From Ricinus communis (taxonomy: Eukaryota > Streptophyta > Magnoliopsida > Malpighiales > Euphorbiaceae), in the NCBI RefSeq assembly GCF_019578655.1, contig NC_063257.1, forward strand, positions 29,874,362-29,938,361: DNA of 64,000 nucleotides. The letters are read 5' to 3'. A model generated the notes under the pieces. It made no database searches, was not told the DNA's origin, and saw only the letters and a list, made by a program, of their open reading frames with translations. Of this stretch, positions 55,958 to 64,000 are shown piece after piece. Each line of letters begins with the position of its first letter. Within the stretch, counting starts at the first letter, position 1. The translations under genes and the position numbers were made by a program.

Positions 55958-57373
55958 GGAGAGGGACTGGCCATTGGATCAGGGTCATGAGCTCATGTTT
56001 GGATACAATAATTTTAAATGTATGAGTCAGGTCTAACAACCCAAACCTTAACCGCATGCATGCGATAACATAATTTAATGAATCAAAATCTTGACATTAT
56101 TAATTAAAGAAAAATTAAACAAGTATTTGATATTTACTTAATGGAGTAAATGCCAAAAGTAATACCTTACATCTTCCAAATCCATCCTCTTTCCCAATAT
56201 TCTCCTTGTTTGGAATTATATTTGTTTTTTTGACGGACTTTATTTTTGAGTATAAGTATAGAGCTAATTCATATTGTGTCGGGCAGGATTTTTATAGGCG
56301 ATAAAATAGTTTCAAATTTTTAATATAGTAGTATATTCAAAACTCGAATTTAAGACTTTAGATAACCTAAAAGACTTCATTTTTTTTAAGAGACCTTAAA
56401 GCTCATACAAAAAGTTAAAAAAAAAAAAAAAAACAAAGACAGCAACCTGAGGCTATGATTACATTGGCGGAGCTAAATCTTAACAAAATTTAAATATAGT
56501 TTATGTATTATATGAGTTTAACTTCAATTTAAATTTTTACATAATAAATAAGAATAATAATAATAAAAGCTCGAACTAGGGTTAAATTCATTGGAGCTCA
56601 TAAAAATATAGTAGATTGAGATTTCAATCTTAATATTTATTCTCAATCTAATATTATCAAAATCGAAATTCATTACATAATAATATTTATTTTATTTAGT
56701 TTAAACAATTAAACAGAAAATATTTTCATTTTATATTATATATTTTGAACAACATTGGTATCTTTTATCTTTGAACATATATTTTTATATTTTCTTTTTC
56801 ACTTTATGTAATATTTCAAATATGAATGAATGAAAATATAAATTAAATATATATAGATGATAGAGGTTAGAAATAGAAATCGAGATATAAAAATGATAAA
56901 AGACAAAAGTTGAGAGATAACATAAATTAAAATAATAATTGAGAAATGTCATAGATTAAATTAATAAAGTTTAGGAGTTAAACTATATCTTTCGCCTTAA
57001 TTTCTTTAAGTTGTCATGAATTTAGAAATTTATAAGACTTCTCCTCAAAAAAAAAATTATAAAAGACTATTAAAAGTAACTGACACTTTTTTAAAATAAA
57101 AAGAATAGTCAGAAAAAATAATATTAAAGTGAGTTTTATCTAGTTGCGTTCTTGGTGATGTAATTATTTTTTTTATCAAAGAAGATTCTTCTTTCATATT
57201 TTTCTTCAATCTCTCATTTATCTTCATCTAGTAAAATTTAATTATAAAAATACCCCTATCAACATAATTAATTACAAAAATATCAATAATGATATTTTTC
57301 ATTTAAACCCCATATAAAATTAAACTTTAGATTTTAAACCCTTTGCATAAATAAATATTAACTTAATACTAGT
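55958..57373. other. AT-rich intergenic DNA
   Basis: No gene was recognised. It includes an A run near 56418-56434 and several AATAAT-rich stretches. It holds the upstream promoter region of the - strand beta-propeller gene. Confidence 0.5.
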
Positions 57374-58648
57374 TGATAGGTTCAAATTATATATAAATAT
57401 TTAGGATATTTTAAAGTGTTAATAATATGATTTATATATATAATATGGTGGAAATATATGTGTTTACCTCATTTAAATTTAATTATCTATTTTCAAGTAA
57501 TATTTGCAAAGAGAGGAAAATATGAAGCAAAATACTTAAAAATAACCTTAATTAAACATGTTCATGTTAAGACCCAAGATTAAGATGCGTAAAGTGCTAT
57601 TTGCAAGGCCTGACTAAGGATTACAAAGCCCAAGAGACATTTTAGTCATTTTGTACAATTATTAGGATTTATATTAAAAGTTATTTATGGAATAGTATTT
57701 TGTGAAGATAAAGATACTTAAAGTCTTATCTATTAGATAAATTATATTAGGTATATATCTCTAGAGAGACTTATTTAGAGGAGGACTCTTCTCTATATAT
57801 ATATCTCTGCAAACCTAATTCGAAGAGGAGGAGGAGAGCTCTCTACATCTGTCCACCATTATTTTTTCTACAATTCTTTCATAAACACTTTAGTTTAATT
57901 TTCATTACTCTTTTTAAGAATTAAGGAGCTTTTCAAGAAGTAGAGAGTGAGGACCAATCATCTTCTTACTTGAAGAAATCCTGAATCTAGAATGAGCTTT
58001 TACTTTATTATTTTATGTCTTTCTATTTAATACCAATGATCATTGGGTTAAATATACTAGGCTAGTTTTTATAAGTGTTTAGTCTAGCCTTTTTACCTTT
58101 GTATGAATCTTGCTATTTATTTATTTAATGAATGATTTCTTTACCTTCATATCTTAATTAGTTTCAGTTATTATTCATATTAATTTAGCAATAGTAATTG
58201 TTATGAACATATTTAGGTTGATGTATTACAGACACCAACTTTGCTTCAATCTATGTTGGTAGAAGAAGCTTTAGATGCATTATTAGTTTGAGTGACTAAA
58301 GGAAAAGGCACATCACCATCTCATTCATTAGATCTAGGCTTAAAGTAAAATAAGAAAATTATTAAGTAAATGGCTAGACTAAATACTGTTTTTAGCATAT
58401 AGTTTTAAATCATAAGTATTTGCATTTGCATTGCATATTTATTTATTGTTTGGTTACTTTACTTTATGAATACCATTCTTTCAAAAATACTAATTTAGAG
58501 TGTTTAGATTTACTTTTATTGTTTTGTGTTGATAATTAGTCTTTATAATAAGTGGCCTCATAGTTCCTTAAGATATCGACCTCGTGGTGAACTTACTCTT
58601 ACTATAGGAACGGTTTATGCACTTGCGAGTACTAACTTAGATACATCA
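57374..58648 (+). repeat. 5' LTR of the gag-protease element
   Basis: It begins TGATAGGTTCAAATTA and ends ATACATCA. A TATA-like CTATATATATATCTCTGC lies near 57792-57809. It aligns with 63400-64000 and, inverted, with 2653-3987. Confidence 0.88.
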
Positions 58649-58654
58649 AGTTTT

Positions 58655-58672
58655 TGGCGCCATTGCTGGGGA
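58655..58672 (+). promoter_or_regulatory. Primer binding site, tRNA-Asp type
   Basis: TGGCGCCATTGCTGGGGA differs at two positions from the tRNA-Asp complement. Confidence 0.85.
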
Positions 58673-58873
58673 ACTATGTCCAAATTTTATTATATTGATT
58701 GATTGTCAAACGTGTCTTGTATTTAATTCTTTTTGTGTTTTATGTTTTATTTATTTATTTTTATTTTGTTTTTAAATTTTATTTTTTAAGTTTTTAAATT
58801 TGAGATTTCCTGTTATTTTGTATGTTTAGCTAGAAACAACTTGAAGAAGAATCAAAAGAAGAAGTGGATATCA

Positions 58874-60100
58874 TGGCAAAAACCCACCAAGAGAAGTGGG
58901 AGCTGAAAGGCGAATGGCTATAAAAAATTATGCACGGCTTATAATTGGTAACATTACTTCATGCATAGTTCTAAGTGATGCATCTACGAATTATGAACTA
59001 AAGAACACTCATTTTAACATGCTTCCTTCATTTTATGGTATGCCTAATTAGGATGCATTAACATTCATTAGAAAATTTTACGCTATAGTTCATACTTTTC
59101 CATTATTTGGATTAAATGAAGATCAACTAAGAATGAGGTGTTTCCTTATTCATTCAAAGAAAGAGCAAAGGCTTGGTTAATGATCTTGCATCCTAATTAT
59201 TTGAGAACCAGGGATGAAGTTTATCAAAAGTTTATGAGTAGGTTTTACTCATATTAAAAGACCAAAGAATTAAGAGCTAAAATTTCTGATTTTTATCAAA
59301 AGGATGCTGAATCTTTTCATGAAGCATGAGATTGCTTCAAATCACTTTTATTGCAATGCCCATATCATGGATTCCCACTCTCAATAACTAACCAATTATT
59401 TTACAATGGATTGACACAACAAATTAATATATGGTTGATAATGCAGCTGGGGGTGCTATGGTAGAAAGAACAGCTTATGAGGTTTATGACATCTTTGAGA
59501 CGTTAGGAGCCGATTCTCAATAAAAGAATGTGAGGACAAAAAGAGTAGGAGTAAGTGAAGTAGTAGCTAGTAGTGAGATGGCCATGCGATTAGCTGAATT
59601 GACTAAGCAAGTTAAGATGCTTGCTTCAACAAAAAAACACACCAAATAATGAAGTATGTGGTATTTGTAGTATTTATGGTCATGGTGCTAATGTTTCTTC
59701 ATCTTTTGATAACTATAGAGGAAATATATATGACCAAATAAATTTGATGGATTCATACCAACCAATGCATCCTATGAATGGCCCTTATTCCAATACATAT
59801 AACCCAGGCAGGAAAAACCATCCAAATTTTTCTTGAAAATACAATGACCAAAACCCACCACAATTATTGAGAAACCAAAATCAACCTCATTATGAAGACC
59901 AATATTCTCAATTACAAAGGCACTCCATTCCTTTCTTTCAAAATCAAGAATAAACTTTTTAATCTAATGAGCAAAGAAAGCCAAGTTTGGAAGAAACACT
60001 TCAGTCATTTATGCTGTCTTCTTATGATAGGATGGAAGGAATGAGAAACAAATAGATTCCATTGAGGCTTCAATGAATCGTTTAGAAGCTCAAACGGGAT
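58874..60100 (+). pseudogene. Gag remnant of the gag-protease element
   Basis: The ATG at 58874 opens MAKTHQEKWELKGEW. The gag domain follows with stops and one shift: NYELKNTHFNMLPSFYGMPN, FPLFGLNEDQLRMRCF, SFKERAKAWLMILHPNYLRT and DEVYQKFMSRFYSY, then CPYHGFPLSITNQLFYNGLT. A zinc knuckle remnant (CGICSIYGHGANVS, about 59655-59700) has lost the last cysteine. An N/P/Y-rich tail reaches about 59835 and beyond in broken frames. Confidence 0.8.
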
Positions 60101-60469
60101 AAATTGTTAAAGTTGTTCAAGAGCTCAAGAAAGAGAAACTACCAAGTCAACATAAACAAACAAATTCTATTACTACTATTAAAAAAAGTGAGGTTGTCGA
60201 TAATATTGCTACGAAAACTAAAAGGAATTCTTCTTCTTATGCAGGTACACCTAAAAATGATGGATTAGTGCAAATCAATAAGGAGAGCATGAAAAAGAAA
60301 GAACAAGTAGAGCCTAATCTTAGGCTTCAGAAGAAAGAAAAGGAAGCATTTTCTAAACTTCAATTCCATAAGGCAGCTTAGCCTTATAGACCACGTATTT
60401 ATTTCCTAAACCAATTCAAAAAGAGCAAAAAGGATTAAAAAAATTGAAAATATTGAGATGCTCTTTAAA

Positions 60470-61156
60470 GGTAATACTAATTTACCTTTGTTAGATGTTA
60501 TCAAGAATAAGCCAACTTATGCAAAGTTCTTCAAAGAGTTGAACACCAACAAAAGGCGATATGCGAACAATAAAAATATATAAGTAGCAAATATAATGCT
60601 TCAACATCAGTTGCCCCTTAAGACGAAAGATCCTGGTAGCTTCACCATTGATATTACAATAGGTGACAAAAAGGTTACAAAAGCCATGTTAGATTTAGGA
60701 GCAAGCATCAACTTGATGTCTTATTCGATATATGAACCACTTGGCTTGGGAGAGTTGAAGCCTACCACTACGTCTCTACAACTTGCAGATAAATTAATAA
60801 AATATCCTAGAGGTACAGTGGAAAACTTGCTAGTATAAGTAGGTAAGTTAATAATTCATGTTGATTCTATAGTGCTTGACATGGAAAATACACCAGTAAG
60901 AGATAAAGAGCAAATTATACTCCTTGGTAGACCTTTCATGGCAACTACTAGAACTGTGATTGATGTGCATGATGGAAAACTTACCGTGACAGTTTTAGGA
61001 GAAACTGTAGAATTTAAAGTGTTTGATTCTCTAACTGTATCTCCTAAATCTACTATTGATAAGCATTCATATAATTATTTAGATTCTCTTATTTATGAAC
61101 AATTATATGACAATATTTCATTCTTAATTGACACAAGAGCTTTCGTGACACTTTAG
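60470..61156 (+). pseudogene. Protease of the gag-protease element
   Basis: LPLLDVIKNKPTYAKFFKEL (about 60488-60545) is the usual segment before protease. The protease frame from 60596 reads PGSFTIDITIGDKKVTKAML then DLGASINLMSYSIY, with the catalytic Asp intact. TAA at 60836-60838 interrupts it before VGKLIIHVDSIVLDME and ILLGRPFMATTRTVIDVHDG. It ends at TAG 61154-61156. Nothing of RT or integrase follows. Confidence 0.85.
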
Positions 61157-61246
61157 ATGTTCGCATTAAAAGTATGAAGCCATACTTGAAAGGAACCAAG
61201 AGGTGGAGTGCGTGGATGAACGTCCACCATTAGCATAATCGGGACT

Positions 61247-61275
61247 GTCTAGCTATAGACAATAAACTTAGCAAT
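61247..61275 (+). other. Post-integrase motif, first hairpin only (gag-protease element)
   Basis: GTCTAGCTATAGAC has a perfect GTCTA/TAGAC stem, followed by AATAAACTTAGCA. The GGGAGGCAACCC half is not visible. Confidence 0.65.
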
Positions 61276-61436
61276 TGTATTTTTATTTTTTAAAATTTTA
61301 GTATTTTATGCTTACCTTGTAGGCCTATGAAGGAAAAGTAAGCATTCATATCTTCTTTGATTTCCAAAAGGTAATATTTCTCCATCTGAAGCAACTAAAC
61401 CTCCTTTTAAAATTTTTTATTTTTGAGCAGGCCATG

Positions 61437-61930
61437 TTGCGGCAGCAAATTTTCACATGGGCCCATAGCAGAGGTACAACAGGGATGACACGATCCTAAA
61501 GCAGTCAAGCAGCAGTAGCTAGTAGCAGAACCAGTAGCGGGTCGCGAGACTCTCCGCGAGGGAGGCAGCCACGGCAGCACCAGCAATGCACGAGCACCGC
61601 GTGGTCGAATGGTAGCCGCGAGTCACGAGCGAACCACAGTAGAAGAATCCGTAAGGCACAGCTGAAGCCACGAAGCAAAAAGCCGTAGTAGCACGAACGA
61701 CATCGCTAGCCATGAGGTCGCGGACCACACGTAGCGGAAGCACCAGCGAGTCACGGACAAGGCCGCAAGGTGCAGACAAGGCCAGCAAGCATGCTGCAAG
61801 CTCGTGGAGAAGCCGCTAGGTGCGGAAGGCAAGCAGCTAGTGCAGACGGACCTGCAGCGTAGGCAGACGTGATAGCAGCTTGATGACGCAGTGTACAGGG
61901 CGCTGAAAATTCCACGGGCCGCTGAAAAAA
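61437..61930. repeat. GC-rich tract with degenerate short repeats
   Basis: About 490 bases rich in GCAGC, AGCCGC and CGAG words stand out from AT-rich surroundings. Similar pieces recur (GCCGCTAGGTGCGGA, GCCGCAAGGTGCAGA; CGAGTCACGAGC, CGAGTCACGGAC). Long open frames on the - strand resemble no protein I know and are probably due to base composition. Confidence 0.7.
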
Positions 61931-62398
61931 CGCAAAAATTTTGAATTCTTTGCTATTTTTGGGTGAAATTAAAATAATTAAATCTAAGAAATTAGAGATT
62001 AATTATAATGAAAAATAAAGTTATTTTTAAGTTAAAATGCTCTCTTTAAAAACTAAATATATATCCATCTCCTCCACATAAATAGTCAAATAATTGATTT
62101 AGGACTTTATTTTAAATTTTTATTTTAGGATTTGTATTTATTTATTTTTCTGAATCTAACTTTTAATTATCTTAGGATTTAATCTTTTTAATATATTTAG
62201 GATAGTTTATTATTTTTAATTTTTTATTTCTTTATTTCTTTTATAATTATCAATGATGTGTATTCAAGTGTGCTTTTAAGGTTTGGATGTTGGAAATTGA
62301 AATTCAAGTTCATGGCTTACTACACATTGCAAACCTTCGAGGGAGTCTTCTATCTTTTTCCTCTCTTCTTGATCTTTATTTTTATATATGCAGTGAAA

Positions 62399-62434
62399 TT
62401 GAGGACAATGTCAAATTTAAGTGTGGGGGAGGGA
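62399..62434 (+). other. Upstream copy of the polypurine-type motif (gag-protease element)
   Basis: TTGAGGACAATGTCAAATTT then AAGTGTGGGGGAGGG, 966 bases before the copy at the 3' LTR. Confidence 0.8.
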
Positions 62435-62936
62435 AATATAATATTTCTTCAATTAAACTTTATATACCATGCCATGAGAATTAGCAACTTTGATGAATTT
62501 TTGTAAAATTTTAAATTTTTCTACTTAGTTTTTTCTTATTATTCTATATAAGAGTTGACGTAAGAATGCTATTATGATGAAAGAATTAGCAACTTTGAAG
62601 ATTCTTAACTCTTGAGTTAGTTTTTAACATGTATAAATGTAAACTCGTGAGTTATTGGTACTTAAATAATCAAGTATTCATCTTTTGCATATGGACATGA
62701 TGAGTAGTTTGACAAATTTGAGTTGGGTATAATTAGGAGTGTAGGATTTAGATTATAATTTTCTTATTACTAAATTGGCTTACCTATTAATCGGGGATCT
62801 TCATGACCAATATCAATTTTCACATAAAAAGGCAATTGAGATTATGAGTATGCAAAGCATTTTGATGTATGTTTTGTTGAGTAACTAGGTGCATTCATCA
62901 CCCACGTTTGTATTTGTGTAAAAAGGCATAACATCT

Positions 62937-63022
62937 CAAGAAAGAAAGAAATATCCCAAATATCAAAAATTAAAATCCAATGGGTGTAAAGAAAAGAAAA
63001 AAGAAGTATAAGAGCTCGAAAA
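62937..63022 (+). repeat. A-rich and A/G-rich tract between the two polypurine-type motifs
   Basis: CAAGAAAGAAAGAAA and AAAGAAAAGAAAAAAGAAG runs, the equivalent of the tract at 47157-47230. Confidence 0.65.
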
Positions 63023-63364
63023 ATAAGTTATTTAAAAAATGTATAAATACCTATTGATTTTTTGTTTGTGAATGAAGATTTTGCCTCTTGAATAGAGTTA
63101 TGATAATTTGGATTATGCATCATAGTTATATCCTTTGAAGATGAGTTAGACTATTTGTTGTGAAACAGGTGCGAAGGATTGGATACTTAAGTCTTTTGAT
63201 TAATAATGATTGAGTTTACTTTTTTAAAGGAAATTATTATAATTCAAGTGTTCTTGGGTTGACATGATCTTTGCATTAGTGAAATATTTTAGATAATATC
63301 TTGAAGCTGAGTATGAATGTTTCTTCATAATTTTTGCAAAAGTTAATTCTCAGTTGCTATTTAT

Positions 63365-63399
63365 TTGAGGATAAGTAATAGTTTAAGTGTGGGGGTATT
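63365..63399 (+). promoter_or_regulatory. Polypurine tract before the 3' LTR (gag-protease element)
   Basis: TTGAGGATAAGTAATAGTTT then AAGTGTGGGGGTATT; the LTR TGATAGG starts at 63400. Confidence 0.8.
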
Positions 63400-64000
63400 T
63401 GATAGGTTCAAATTACATATAAATATTTAGAATATTTTAGAGCTTTAATAATATGATTTCTATATATAATACGGTGAAAATATGTATTTTTACCTTAGTT
63501 AGGCTTAATTGTCTATTTTCAGGTAATATTGGCCAAGAGAGGAAAATATAGAGCTAAATACTCAAAAGAAGCTTAATTTGAGATGTGCCAAGGCCCAAGA
63601 TTAAGATGTGTAGCAAGGCCTGCCCAAAGATTACAAGGCCCAAGGGACATTTTAGTCATTTTGTATAATTATTAGAATTTATATTAAGAGTTATTTATGG
63701 GATAGTATTTTGTGAATATAAAGACACTTAAAGTTTTATCTATTAGATAGACATGTATTAGGTATACATCTTTAGGGAGACTTATCTAGAGGATGACTCT
63801 TCTCTATATATATCTCTGCAAACCTAATTTTAGGGGGAGGCGGAAAGCTCTTTCCTATATGCTCTCTACATCTGTCCATCATTATTTTCTCTACAATTCT
63901 TCCATAAACACTTTAGTTTATTTTTCATTACTTCTTTTTAAGATTTAAGGAGCTTTTCAAGAAGTGGAGAGTGAGGACCAACTATCTTCTTACTTGAAGA
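63400..64000 (+). repeat. 3' LTR of the gag-protease element, partial
   Basis: The first 601 bases align with 57374-57974, with small indels near 63600. The rest lies beyond the window. Confidence 0.88.

Larger units (their letters stand above)
57374..64000 (+). mobile_element. Gag-protease-only Athila-like element, 3' LTR cut by window edge
   Basis: The 5' LTR is 57374-58648, a tRNA-Asp type primer site (TGGCGCCATTGCTGGGGA) is 58655-58672, then degenerate gag, a protease to 61156, and directly the post-integrase motif at 61247. RT, RNase H and integrase are absent. A GC-rich tract (61437-61930), two polypurine-type motifs and the start of the 3' LTR (63400) follow. Five bases before the LTR are CTAGT; the matching duplication would lie right of the window. 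The family is that of the solo LTR at 2653-3987. Confidence 0.88.

Noticed and set aside
61157..61245. Integrase tail between protease and the hairpin motif in the gag-protease element
   Set aside because: A short acidic frame exists there, but nothing identifies it as integrase; it could equally be the linker after protease.
61519..61832. - strand open frames in the GC-rich tract
   Set aside because: Long frames are expected at this composition; the translation matches nothing I know.

Overview
This is a window of nuclear plant DNA, very probably from a eudicot. The evidence is AT-rich intergenic sequence, spliced genes with GT/AG introns, a plastid-type serine hydroxymethyltransferase exon, and dense nested plant LTR retrotransposons with tRNA-Asp and tRNA-Met type primer sites. 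The species cannot be named from the sequence. No rRNA, tRNA, CRISPR or bacterial-type gene was found.

Host genes are few. The window opens with the last exon of a plastid-type serine hydroxymethyltransferase (108-382, + strand). The only complete gene is a five-exon, 724-residue TolB/DPP6-N-like beta-propeller protein on the - strand (52725-55875). Two decayed host genes remain. One is a DUF1764 pseudogene (9373-9742), whose probable 5' UTR intron was invaded by a solo LTR and a Ty1/copia element. The other is a ferrochelatase pseudogene (12709-14922) that keeps its introns but has stops, a frameshift, a broken splice acceptor and no C-terminal half.

Everything else is mostly mobile DNA. 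In order: a solo LTR on the - strand (2653-3987); a decayed Ty1/copia with both LTRs (4155-9078); two hAT-like MITEs with 8-bp target duplications (13667-14259 and 15995-16502); a Tat/Ogre-like Ty3 remnant in - orientation (about 15.1-23.75 kb) with an antisense plant-mobile-domain ORF; an Athila-like 3' fragment in - orientation (about 23.75-24.78 kb); a 5'-truncated gag-protease Athila-like element (about 24.8-30.3 kb); a CACTA terminus and two copia scraps (30.3-31.5 kb); a full-length but mutated Athila-like element with a TATAT target duplication (37576-49306); and a gag-protease-only element that runs off the right edge (57374-64000), of the same family as the solo LTR at 2.6 kb.

The most interesting signals are noncoding structures shared by the Athila-like elements although their LTRs differ. 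(1) A compact two-hairpin motif (GTCnAGCT..GAC, then GTTAAA..AGC, then TTGGGAGGCAACCCAA) lies just after the integrase stop in three elements, with a half-copy at the matching place in a fourth. (2) A duplicated polypurine-type motif (GAGGACAA..TTTAGTGTGGGG) occurs once at the 3' LTR and once 0.75-1.35 kb upstream, with an A/G-rich tract between the copies. (3) Each of two elements has its own short inverted-repeat motif, repeated in the 3' noncoding region and present again in its LTR. All coordinates were read by eye. Frameshift positions, LTR edges and degenerate domains are approximate.
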